Assembly: GCA_948567375.1 (NCBI GenBank)
Contig: OX419760.1
Location: 21,266,001 to 21,330,000 of the forward strand
Length of the DNA stretch: 64,000 bases
Direction of reading: 5' to 3'
From: Lunularia cruciata
Taxonomy: Eukaryota > Streptophyta > Marchantiopsida > Lunulariales > Lunulariaceae
In this document: one piece after another, positions 55,206-64,000 of the stretch
Layout: the number at the start of each line of letters is the position of its first letter
Position numbering within the stretch: the stretch's first letter is position 1
Program-made: the position numbers and the translations under genes
Notes under the pieces: model-generated
Told to the model about the DNA's origin: nothing
The model's input: only the letters and a program-made list of their open reading frames with translations
Databases searched by the model: none

Positions 55206-55680
55206 TCACTAATCTTGAGAACTAGCTAATGAAGGTGATAGTATTTCTGTAGCTATACTAAGACTCTCTCCAAGATCCTTCACCAAAGTCTCCAAAATTG
55301 ATTTTACTCCACTACACTCATGTCCTTTTGGAAGTCCTTCAACTCCACAATTCTCACACAACTCCTTGGTCTTAGATCTTCTCCCTCCCAATCTTGGTGA
55401 AGAAGATCCAACATGCAAACCCAAGTCAAGTTAGCCTCTCCTTTCCCTCAACCTCTTGCTCTCAAAGGTCAAGGGACATGAACTTGCCTTATGTCCCTTC
55501 TTTCCACATAGAAAGCACTTAGACTCACTCTTTCCTCCAAGTGGCGTAGGTTTTTGGATCCTCTCAACACTCTTCAAATTCTATTGTAAACTCTCTTTCC
55601 TTCAAATCCACCCCTACAATCACCTCAAACCCTTGGGGAACCTTGAATAGTCTCAATCTCCACTCTTGATGACACTCCAT
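55206..55680 (-). pseudogene. A2 leader ORF with zinc-knuckle motifs
   Basis: Start ATG at 55680 (MECHQEWRLRLFKVPQGFEV), knuckle CFLCGKKGHKASSC near 55495-55540, then a frame change and the 55209-55424 frame with CENCGVEGLPKGHEC. A 2-nt deletion near 55572 relative to A1 shifts the frame before the knuckle. Same position and strand as 4501-4958. Confidence 0.6.
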
Positions 55681-56577
55681 GTTCCCAAGATGAATCTAAA
55701 CACTCAAATATGCTTTTTGTTGCTCTTAAACTCCTCATGCATGAGATCTCCACTCTGCATAGTTGACCCTTCCTCACAATTTCACTCAAATATCTCAACT
55801 AGTATGTGATAGTCCTTTGAAATTTTTCACACTAAATCAGGAACCTTGGAAGACGCAAGATATCTTTCCTTTACGGAGGTATCTAGAATATACCTCCGTA
55901 AAAAATTTCAGATATTTTCATTGAGCCATTTGGCCTAGGTAGCTTTCTATTCAACACACATATTTCAGATTTGGTCTGCAAACCACCCCCCTCACTTCAA
56001 AAACTCATAACTCCTTCCTCAAGATTGATCTTTCTCTAATTTTCATGTCAGCACATAGGATACAATGCAGTGAATTTCTTGGAAATATTCAGAAAAAATC
56101 ACTGAAAATTGAAGAAATTGCAGACTCTGTACAATTTTTCCAAAGAGCATGCAGTTGCTGGAGCAGTTTACCCTATCAACTTTCAAAAATTCTAGCTCAA
56201 TGCACATAGTAGTTCTCACAATAATTTCAAGTGTGCTAACTGAAAGATAACCCAAGATATCATGTGTAGAAATTTCAAGTCCAGATCTTAAACTTGTGAT
56301 TTTACCCAAAATCGCCTTAATCTTCAAAATCTACAATCCACCTCACACAATGTCTCCAATTCCTCTCATGTGTAAAAGATGTACAAAATCACTTCAAAGA
56401 CATCATAATGAACTATAGGGTATACAAATGGATCTTGGTTCTCTAACATAAATTCAGCCCTCTTGTCTCCTAATGTTCTCTCCAAGTGAGCTCTCATAGC
56501 CTCCTTTTGCTTAATGTAAAATTGAACGTAGAACATTATCTTGCCTTCTAGAGAGGTCCCAACAATGGAACAAAAAA
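55681..56577 (-). other. A2 leader and degraded primer site
   Basis: Non-coding. An inverted motif GGAGGTAT...ATACCTCC near 55877-55901 (GGAGGTATCTAGAATATACCTCC-like) is absent from A1. The primer site at 56553-56571 reads TTGTTCCATTGTTGGGAC on the minus strand, a C/T-decayed version of the A1 site. Confidence 0.55.
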
Positions 56578-57268
56578 TGTGAGCCAGCCTGTCACTCACT
56601 CAAGATGAACCTTTGATGACTATTATAGTAGCGCACCATGGACTAAGAAGGCAAGGAACCCCAACTCCATCATACTCCTCCAAGGCTAACACTCCAAGAC
56701 TCAAGACATTGCTCACTAGAGAACTCAATGAGAGAGAGATAGTTGCAAATGAAAGGATGATGAGTACCTCCTCACTCCTTGTTTATATACTTGTGAAATA
56801 GTTACGTACCAAAGTTACTAATTACTGGAGTAACTCAAGTTATTAGGCTAAAAGTCAAGTAAAGTCACAAAGTAGAAAGGAATATCCATTCACTAGGGCA
56901 TATTCCACTAGCATGTGATCTTATCTTGACCCAACCACTAAGTCAAGAATTCCTTCACATGGGTTATCCTTGGACTATAGAAGAATCCAAAACAAAAAGG
57001 CTTGCGGGCCCATGAGTTCTCAACTCTTTCCTCAAAGCCAAACACTTAGGAATAATACCAAGTAAACACACTAGAATCCAAAATAGTAGTGCTTGTCTTT
57101 TCCACTTCCTCTAAATTAAGATCCCCACTATCTTAACTATGACAAACTTTAGCTAATCATGACTAATGTAGAACCATCCTTTATCTCTATATAAATAATC
57201 TCTCTCAAGTACGTGTAATACCAAGCTAAATATCACAATATTACACACATGTACAAATGGGTGTTACA
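56578..57268 (-). repeat. A2 5' LTR (691 bp)
   Basis: Plus orientation TGTGAGCCAGCC to GGGTGTTACA. Same length as the A1 LTR. Confidence 0.92.
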
Positions 57269-57378
57269 GAACCAATCAGACCTTGTGCATGATGTTGGCC
57301 CAAGATGCAGAAATGGAGGGGGCTTAACATCATTGGGACAAGAGGATTCATGATGTTTTATGGGAGTATAGGACAACC

Positions 57379-57840
57379 ATGAAGACTTCCACCAAATATT
57401 CTACATTTAAATTGGTATATGGTATTGAGTCTACCTTATCTGTTCACTTTGATCTTCCTACCTTCCAAAGCATTCATAGGAGATTGAAGAAAGCACAAGG
57501 AGGTGATGTAGAGAAGTCAAGGAAGGATCAACTCATGGAGTTGGAAGAGGCAAGAGCAGTTGCTATGGGTCGAGTGGAACAAGCCCAAAGGAAACAAAAG
57601 GAGATCTATGACAAGAGGCAAGGCAAGGAGAAGGTGGAGCCTTTCAAAGAAGGTAATTGGGTAATGTTGTTTGATTTCATTCGATTCAAGAGAGTGCAAA
57701 AGAAGTTTTTGCCTAAGTTCTTTGGACTTTTCATAGTGGAGAAGGTGTGGGGCAATTACACCTATGATCTCAAGGATTTGGGAAGAAGACACTTTGATAG
57801 GATGTACCATGATAAGTTGAAGATTTACCATAGAAGGTAG
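57379..57840 (+). pseudogene. A3 integrase C-terminal domain
   Basis: The open frame carries STKYSTFKLVYGIESTLSVH, a long charged helix (RLKKAQGGDVEKSRKDQLME), FKEGNWVMLFDFIRFKRVQK and the terminal LGRRHFDRMYHDKLKIYHRR followed by stop. It shows the true end of family A pol: no chromodomain and no extra domain after the integrase C-terminus. Confidence 0.88.
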
Positions 57841-57888
57841 AGAGACCTTCACTTTGAAGACAAAGTGAAAACTTAGTCCGGGAGTAAA

Positions 57889-58575
57889 TGTAACACCCAT
57901 TTGTGCATATGTGTGGTATTGTGATATTTAGCTTGGTATTACAAATACTTGAGAGATATTATTTATATAGAGATAAAGGATGGTTCTACATAAGTCATGA
58001 TTAGCTAGAGTTAATCATAGCTAAGATAGAAGGGACCTTACTTTAGAGGAGGTGGAAAAGATGAGCACCACTATTTTGGATTCTAGTGTGTTGACTTGGT
58101 ATTATTCCTAGGTGTTTGGCTTTGAGGAAAGAGTTGAGAACTCTTGGGCCCAAAAGCCTTTTGTTTTGGATTCTTCTATAGTCCAAGGATAGCCCATGTG
58201 AAGGAATCCTTGACTTAGTGGTTGGGTCAAGATAAGATCACATGCTAGTGGAATATGCCCTAGTGAATGGATATTCTTTCTACTTTTTGACTTTACTTGA
58301 CTTTTAGCTTAGTAACTTGAGTTACTACGGTAATTAGTAACTTGGGTACGTAACTATTTCACAAGTATATAAACAAGGGGTGAGGAGGTACTTAGCATCT
58401 TTTCATTTGCAATTATCTCTCTCATTGAGTTCTCTAGTGAGCAATGTCTTAAGTCTTGGAGTGTTAACCTTGGAGGAGTATGATGGAGTTGGGGCTCCTT
58501 GCCTTCTTAGTCCATGGTGCACTACTATAATAGCCATCAGAGGTTCATCTTGAGTGAGAGACATTCCGGCTCACA
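57889..58575 (+). repeat. A3 3' LTR (687 bp)
   Basis: TGTAACACCC to CCGGCTCACA. Homologous to the other family A LTRs in opposite orientation. Confidence 0.92.
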
Positions 58576-59420
58576 GGTCACACTATCTACTCCGGAGGTC
58601 TTGGTGTTCAGCAGACCAAGGTATAGGCTATTGCACGTATTCCTCAACTTACGGATGTGAGCAAAGTGCGAGCATTCCTTGGGTTGGCAAACTTCTATTG
58701 TTGCTATGTTAGAGGATTTAGTGCCATTTCCAAGGCCTTGATGATGCTAACCAAGCTTACACATGAGTGGTGTTGGGGAGATGAGTAGGAGAGAACTTCT
58801 GTAGAGCTCAAAGAGAGGTTATCATTTGCTCCTATTTTGAGGAGACCGATGAGAGGACGACCATTTTAAGTTCACATTAATTGGAGTATGTTGGAGCTTG
58901 GAGCAGTGCTCACCCATCATGATGACAAGGAGAAGGAGTTTGTGGTGGCCTATGCTAGTTGCTCCAACAATTCAGCAGAGGTGAAGTATAGTTCATATGA
59001 GGGAGAGTGCTTGGGAACAATTTGGGCAATAATACATTTCCAATGTGACCTACTTGGTAATCCCTTTACTCTCATCACTGATCATTAGCCATTGAAGTGG
59101 TTGATAGAGTCCGACAAGCTTTCAAGGAAGCTTGCATGATGGGCTCTAATTTTACAAGAGTAAAATTTCATGGTTATTCACAGACCTAGAGTGGTGAACC
59201 ATGATAAAATGGGTTGAGTAGAAACCCATGTCCTAGCCAGTTGGATCAGGTCGGCGCATGTTGGCATGGTGAGACATATGAGGAGATGGTACCAAGTTGG
59301 TATGTATATGCTTTTCTCTATATATTTTTTGAGACTTTGGAGGTATCCCTTTCAGCACATATAGGAGGAGTTATTGAGGTCATAGATCCAGAGATTGGAG
59401 ATAGTGGGACAATTCAATGA
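58576..59420 (+). pseudogene. G RT end and RNase H
   Basis: The connection region reads KVRAFLGLANFYCCYVRGF (58650-58710). The frame 58888-59088 has MLELGAVLTHHDDKEKEFVV, YASCSNNSAEVKYSSYEGEC (catalytic Glu) and FTLITDH (Asp). The expected first Asp just before (TDWS in relatives) reads INWS. Stops interrupt the LARW and VVNHD tail, and the frame 59214-59420 is mostly spacer in the wrong phase. Confidence 0.75.
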
Positions 59421-59559
59421 GAATTCATGATGATGTTTTAGTGATGGACTATCTTTGCACTAGTGTTGTGGGTGGCACAATTGGGGCCAAGGAGAGAGAC
59501 CGTGTCGTTCAGTGAGCTAGGCAGTTTAGATTGGAGGATATACACCTTTTGTGTGTATG

Positions 59560-60330
59560 GGAGGATGGTAGAGTGCAAGCAATATCACTTCCATCTTAGA
59601 GACTACATTTGGTCCGTCATGCTCATGAGGAGCTAGAATATTTTGGAGTAAAGCGTATGTTTAGCTTACTCCAGAGTCATTATTGGTGGCACGGTATGCA
59701 GACTGATGTATAATAGTTTGTTGTCAGATGTGTGGTTTGTGACCGAGTTTGAGCATCATACAATGCTCTTATGCCACAATTACACCCACCTATCATGAGA
59801 TTGGGTTACCGCTGGAGTTTGGACTTTGCTAGATCTTTACCATTGACTATAAGACAACATTGGTATGTTTTTGTGATGGTGGAGCACTTCTCCAAGTGGA
59901 TTGAGTTGGTGGCACTTCTTGACAAGTTCAGTGAAGGAGCAACTTATTTGTTCTTAGATCAGATTCTTAGTCATTTTGGTACATAAGCTGAGTTTTTGGC
60001 TGATCAAGGTATAGAGTTCTTGGGGGAGTTTCAAGTCTTGTATGACAAGGCTTTGATTGATCATTGTATTATCTCCAAAGATCACCCTGAGGTAGATGGC
60101 TTAGTAGAGAGAGTTGATCAGACGGTGAAGTGAGGATTGTGAAAGTATGTTTTGTAGAGAAGCCACTTGGGAGATCAAGATCTCTAGACCTTGGTTGGCC
60201 ATGGGCTATCGGTTCAGCCAACAAGCCTCCTTAGCATCCTTCTCTCCTTACTTTCTACTCTATGGATGAGATCCATATTTACTTGAAGCCGATCGGCGAG
60301 ATGCTATTGTGGTTTAGATGTATGGACTTG
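59560..60330 (+). pseudogene. G integrase core
   Basis: Zinc module: RHAHEELEYFG (59610-59645) and RCVVCDRV (59725-59750). The core frame 59771-59986 has YRWSLDFARSLPLTIRQHWY (Asp), VEHFSKWIELVALLDK and ILSHFGT. After a stop, FLADQGIEFLGEFQVLYDK (Asp, 59995-60050) and HPEVDGLVERVDQTVK (Glu, 60085-60130) complete the DDE triad. The later part is broken. Confidence 0.82.
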
Positions 60331-60479
60331 GATGATCTGGATGTATGGATGAGCGTATGTTCTCAATGAGAAGAGATCTTTTGGAGAGTGATGCCGATAG
60401 CCTTTGAGAATTTGGTGATTACTCACCATAGAGATACCTTACACTATGTTACTATTCAAGGAGAAGGTTATAGACCCTT

Positions 60480-60861
60480 GATCCATTGATTTCATCCAAG
60501 GGACTATGTATAACTACAACAGACAACATAAACAACACTTGATGTTTCTATAGGTCGCACTATCTTTAGAGTGCACAAGGTTTTGCCATCGGGAGAATTC
60601 TTGTGTTGGAAGGACATAATGGAGTTATTTGGAAGGATCATGTGTGCAATTGTAGGCCATGCCACCTCCCAAACATTGATGGTACTATGGACCCAAGCTT
60701 AGCACTTATACGGGTAGGCTTGAGTTGTATGTTATGTGGCTCTTCTGGTAGAGCTACTTCTATGTTAGTGTGTGATAGTTGTTTGAGAGGATGGCATATA
60801 GCATGTATGACTCCTCTCCTCATGATGGTTCCTCAAGTGTAGTGGTCCTAAATGTTCTTGA
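60480..60861 (+). pseudogene. G polyprotein C-terminus with PHD finger
   Basis: After an integrase C-terminal segment (GRTIFRVHKVLPSGEFLV, LEGHNGVIWKDHV), frame 60603-60842 gives CMLCGSSGRATSMLVCDSCL and RGWHIACMTPLL. The spacing C-X2-C-X11-C-X2-C-X4-H-X2-C, followed by W and, in a shifted frame, CPKC at 60847-60855, is the C4HC3 PHD finger pattern (60726-60861). PHD fingers bind histone H3 tails in many chromatin proteins, and here one occupies the place of a chromodomain. CNCRPCHLPN upstream is a further Cys cluster. One indel and one stop lie at the very end. Confidence 0.75.
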
Positions 60862-61037
60862 CATATAGCTAGTTCATCCTTTATATGGTGTAGATTGCAG
60901 ACATGGGACTAACGATAAGGCTCAATAGCACTTGGCCTCTTGATCTTCGCCCATCATAGGGTATACTATATACTTGGAGTAGATGGCTATCTAGAGTTAG
61001 AAGGACCTAACCGCCAATTAGGGGGGAGGATTTTGAT

Positions 61038-61579
61038 TGTGACACTTTAGAGTCTATGTATGACTTATGTGTTAGTTATATGTCTATAGTGTATGATGTT
61101 GACAATGATGTATATACATACGACAACTATCACGCCATTTGTAGTGTTGTATCTAGATTGCTTGTACACTAGAGTTGCAATTATAGTGGTTAGAGGTATT
61201 TTAGCACTTACTCGTAGATTACTTTTTGACAGTTAGTTTTCATGTTCTGGATACTCACTTCATGGTGGGGCCCATTGTCACTTTGAACTGTTTGCACCAT
61301 TGGGTGTGTTGTCAATGGGACCATTAGGGTTTTAGACCTAGATTGGATCCAAGGGTATACTTTCAAAGTGGCAATTCCAGAGAGCTCACTTCTCTGATGT
61401 TAAGCCGTTGAGTTCTTAGCTATGGTGGACAAAGGCCGGCAAGCATCACCTAGATTCTCTTAGCTAGAGTGGATGTGACTTGATTGTAATCATTATCCAA
61501 TTGTTGATAGTTTATAGAGTGATAGATCAAGTACTAATCTGAGTTGAGTTGATTCAAGTGGTGTAAATGAATTGATTAT
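61038..61579 (+). repeat. G 3' LTR (about 542 bp)
   Basis: Begins TGTGACACTTTAGAGTC after the polypurine tract at 61016-61030. The end GAATTGATTAT abuts a second LTR start at 61580. Confidence 0.85.
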
Positions 61580-61688
61580 TGTGGCACTGTAGAGTCTATG
61601 TATGACTTATGTGTGAGTTATGTGTCTATAGTGTATGATGTTGATAACAATGTATGTTGTATAGCGATGTATATATGCATGACAACCT
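61580..61688 (+). repeat. Second E-family LTR start, directly abutting
   Basis: TGTGGCACTGTAGAGTC onward repeats the first about 100 bp of 61038-61579, then is cut by LINE sequence at 61689. Confidence 0.85.
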
Positions 61689-61925
61689 CTTGTGATGTGA
61701 AACGCCGATAAGATACAAAGCATGGTGTATCCCAAGCCGTTGTGAAAAGCCTCACATCGGAAAGTGTAGCCATGGCTAGCACAAGAATAATCATAATAAC
61801 ACATGATGCTCTTCTATATCTCTTCCCATACCTGCAAAATCACAACCCTCACATTCTAACTCACATGAGTAAATACTATCGCTCCATACCCTAAAAACTA
61901 TAAACTCTAATAATGTTCAATTTTT
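61689..61925 (-). pseudogene. LINE 5' fragment (zinc-finger ORF start)
   Basis: On the minus strand it is homologous to about 22480-22720, including the pre-ORF sequence and a Met-started frame reading MATLSDVRLF, then DTPCF and RRFTSQEV. The first two finger Cys are changed (C-F-V-S for C-P-V-C). It ends at the junction with the LTR fragment. No RT follows. Confidence 0.7.
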
Positions 61926-63308
61926 ATCTCTAAAAATTTTAAATTAAATTCTCATGGAATTAGTATATGAATGCAAAGAGATTAAAATTGAGAACTCCAA
62001 AACCATCATTCTCAATGTGTAATAATCATTCTCAACCCTAAAATCCCATAATTCTAAACTGAATTCTCCCCCTTTTTCAATCTAGGTACCAATGGAACTG
62101 AAATTGAAAGACAAACAAAATAGACTATTCACTCAAGTGTAATATGCTAAAGAGCACTCAAAACATGTATATCTTTCCTCTCACATCTCTCCCTCTCCTC
62201 TCCCATCTACACACTCTCCCAAACTCCACAACTCGATGCATGATAGAGTACGATTAGACATTCTTATGTCTAATCTTGTCTTATGTCTTATGGTATTCAT
62301 TCTTATTAGACATGTTTATTATAGTCTATGAAAGATGACCTTAACAGTACTCCAGAACTTTGTGCCACATCGAACTCTAAGGCATCCAAAGTTGGCAAAA
62401 AGGTTTAACAGTCGCCCTTTTAGCTGAACGTGGCACGCGAGTCCTACTTGGCACCTAATTTCATGCCAAACTAGACTATGCTCCTGTGATTGCCTACTGT
62501 ACTTGAAGGATCCAATTTCACATATGACATAACCGGTCATCTTTGTTTACATCTTCTGTATCGTGGTAATTCTAAAACTGACTGGAAATTTTCGTAATTG
62601 AGGACTCTCGAATTGACTGTCACTGCAAACAATGTTTTGGAGAACGGTGACTGATTTATGATTCTCGAGGAAATGCGTAAGTTTAGGGTAATGGTAAGCT
62701 GAGGAAGAACGATCATCTATACCCGAAGTTCTTTTCCCGACTACTGTCCTGTCTGCTAGTTGCATTTTCTCTATACTGTGTAGATTTATCCTTTCACAAG
62801 AACACACGGAACCGCCATCGCCAACTATGACGAGTGGATGACACGTCTGAATACGTGGTATCAAGGGGTATTGTTGAGTCTTTCTGCCAACTTGGGATGC
62901 CGTTAAGTCTGTTTGTTAAAGTTTCGGGTACTGTTAAGTCCATCACTTTATATTCTATATAAATGAGAACGGATTTTAGTATATATTTTAAGTGGTAGTT
63001 TCTCTCATAAGCCAGAAGCAGAGGTAAAATAAAAACTGGGAAGTTGGTACTAGTTTCTGACGATGAGATTGATAGTCAAATATCTATAGAATGCATTGCA
63101 TTTCGTGTCCAAGTTTGAGTTTCCAGTCTAGTTTTCTTTCTAAGCAATCTTCTTCGAGACTCCACATGGAGCAGCTGAACATACAGGTAAGAGACAAACC
63201 ACAACCCAAGTCCTGTTGAGCTCCCCCAAATGAAAGGTAGCTCATTTCCCTCTTTATGCCAAAAGCTCAGGCGTTCCCTTGTTAATAAGGCTCGGGCAGT
63301 TTTTCCTA
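61926..63308. other. No recognised gene
   Basis: AT-rich sequence to about 62150, pyrimidine-rich to 62220, then mixed. The longest frame is on the minus strand (62547-62864, 105 codons), with no known motif. The dispersed GTTAAGTC repeat occurs at 62876-62945. Confidence 0.4.
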
Positions 63309-63323
63309 CCTTTGGACAATTAT

Positions 63324-63643
63324 CATGTTAGGCGTCAGGGGTACCACTCTCATTCTCATACTTTGTAGCTTACTTTCGACAACGTGTATCCATTGCTATC
63401 CAGAGGGCAGTGGCTGGTGCACTCCAAAGGAGAGCAATCACATTAGGTGATGTTTCTTCGGATGTTCCAGTTATGTGTAGATTATACGACTTGCATAGCT
63501 CGGATATCTTAGGTGCGGTAGGGCAGATTTCTCATACGGACTCTATTGGGGCTTAGCCCCATGTTACCTATTTTTGTTTCTCTCTTGTACGGCTTGATGG
63601 GGTCTTCCCATCCTTCATTTTACCTACGCGGTCGCCTGTTTTC
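63324..63643 (+). mobile_element. 5'-truncated LINE copy L3 with perfect 15-bp target duplication
   Basis: It contains only the ORF C-terminus and 3' tail of the L1/L2 family. CCTTTGGACAATTAT occurs at 63309-63323 and again at 63644-63658, directly flanking the copy. This defines both ends: 5' truncation within the coding region, 3' end at ...GGTCGCCTGTTTT. It is the cleanest insertion in the window. Confidence 0.92.
63371..63556 (+). pseudogene. LINE ORF C-terminus in L3
   Basis: The open frame of 61 codons plus stop ends in DILGAVGQISHTDSIGA then TAG. It corresponds to the C-terminus of L2 (stop at 28137) with few differences and includes QRRAITLGDVSSDVPV. It is a truncated remnant with no start of its own. 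Confidence 0.8.
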
Positions 63644-63658
63644 CCTTTGGACAATTAT

Positions 63659-64000
63659 TCTGTGTACACTATCGACAGCAAGGAGCGAATGTAGAATGAA
63701 CTTGAAGGATATAGCAGTTAGTTAGAGAAACGAGGGATTTGATACTTACTCTATATGAATGAGATGGAATCATCAATTGGAGGAGGAAGGGGTGATTGCA
63801 ATCTCTTGGAGAAGACCAGGTCGAACAGTCAATTAACCATAATCTGCTGTTTCTTACTTTGTTCATAGCATGATAAGAGTGTTTCAGGATCCCAAGAGAG
63901 AACGCAATACCTGTAGATGACATGAATGGTACATTCAGGGGAACTGGTATGCGGATGCGGGAAAAGTTGATCGATCTGTTGAAGAGAACACACGATGAAA
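63659..64000. other. No recognised gene
   Basis: Right flank of the LINE insertion. The minus frame 63669-63923 has no motif. Confidence 0.4.

Larger units (their letters stand above)
50016..57268 (-). mobile_element. Family A retrotransposon A2 (full length, protease-deleted)
   Basis: 3' LTR (50016-50471), polypurine tract, integrase, RNase H, RT, gag, leader ORF, primer site and 5' LTR (56578-57268) are all present on the minus strand over 7.25 kb. The protease is deleted near 53500, integrase has lost its catalytic Glu, and the 3' LTR carries a 235-bp deletion. The flanks (agtct and gaacc) do not form a target duplication, so the ends have probably been rearranged. Confidence 0.93.
57269..58575 (+). 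mobile_element. Family A fragment A3 (integrase C-terminus and 3' LTR)
   Basis: Plus-strand copy starting just after the integrase catalytic Glu position (NQSDLVHDV-like), with a 153-codon open frame at 57379-57840, tract GTCCGGGAGTAAA and 3' LTR 57889-58575 (687 bp). It lies tail-out against the 5' LTR of A2, forming an inverted arrangement. It ends inside element G. Confidence 0.9.
58576..61579 (+). mobile_element. E-family retrotransposon G (RT end to 3' LTR, with PHD finger)
   Basis: Starts at the end of RT (SGGLGVQQTK), continues with RNase H, integrase, a C-terminal PHD finger, the tract TTAGGGGGGAGGA and an LTR at 61038-61579 homologous to the E LTR. The 5' two thirds are missing. It complements E, which carries LTR, gag, protease and methyltransferase, and together they outline the whole family. 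Confidence 0.85.

Noticed and set aside
50016-58575. A2 and A3 as one foldback or inverted-repeat transposon
   Set aside because: They are ordinary family A LTR pieces in opposite orientation. A3 contains only the integrase end and its own 3' LTR, and no shared target duplication brackets the pair.
62547-62864. 105-codon minus-strand frame as a gene
   Set aside because: No recognisable domain, no neighbouring coding support and a length compatible with chance.

Overview
The window looks like repeat-dense nuclear DNA of a large land-plant genome. The signs are stacked Ty3/gypsy LTR retrotransposons on both strands (several with chromodomains), plant-type primer binding sites, and a decayed plant A-type cytochrome P450 with a GT-AG intron. 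A non-LTR retrotransposon of the restriction-like-endonuclease type and a retrotransposon-borne cytosine methyltransferase are more in keeping with a gymnosperm, fern or other non-flowering lineage than with a typical angiosperm. The species cannot be named from the sequence. I see no intact host gene, tRNA, rRNA or CRISPR array.

Layout. 1-6503 (minus): most of a chromodomain-less gypsy element (family A, copy A1) and its 5' LTR. 6504-10235: decayed DNA with a possible copia end. 10373-15991 (plus): complete chromovirus B with a 5-bp target duplication (atgga), inserted into an older open frame. 16949-19972: 5'-truncated B relative C. 19973-21425: 3' end of another chromovirus, D. 21425-24190: fragments of LINEs with a restriction-like endonuclease. 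24199-25046: tandem repeats and a hairpin. 25195-27003: P450 pseudogene. 27301-28222: endonuclease part of the same LINE family. 28223-31629: about 3.4 kb with nothing recognised. 31630-33225: rearranged B-family fragment I. 33230-44967 (minus): element E, broken by a complete B-family element H (34406-40056) and a solo A LTR (42511-43205). 44968-48168: B-family fragment F with a nested D LTR. 48169-49240 (minus): gag/protease/RT fragment J. 50016-57268 (minus): A2, a full-length but protease-deleted A element. 57269-58575: A3, integrase end plus LTR. 58576-61579: G, the RT-to-LTR end of the E family. 61580-63643: an abutting LTR fragment and two LINE fragments, one with a perfect 15-bp target duplication.

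The headline is the E/G family. E carries, on one strand, LTR, gag with a CCHC knuckle, protease and then the motif series of a C5 cytosine-DNA methyltransferase (motifs I, IV with Pro-Cys-Gln, VI, VIII and X). G carries RNase H, a DDE integrase and a C-terminal C4HC3 PHD finger. Their LTRs are homologous, so they look like the two halves of one family that encodes both a DNA-methylation writer and a histone-tail reader. Both copies are dead.

Other points: heat-shock-element-like arrays just upstream of TATA boxes in B-family LTRs; an extra zinc-knuckle ORF ahead of gag in family A; catalytic-residue losses (RT FLDD to FLDN or FLND, integrase Asp to Asn and Glu to Lys) consistent with deamination; and a conserved 17-nt hairpin at the LINE 3' end. 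Motif calls were read by eye, and no database search was possible.
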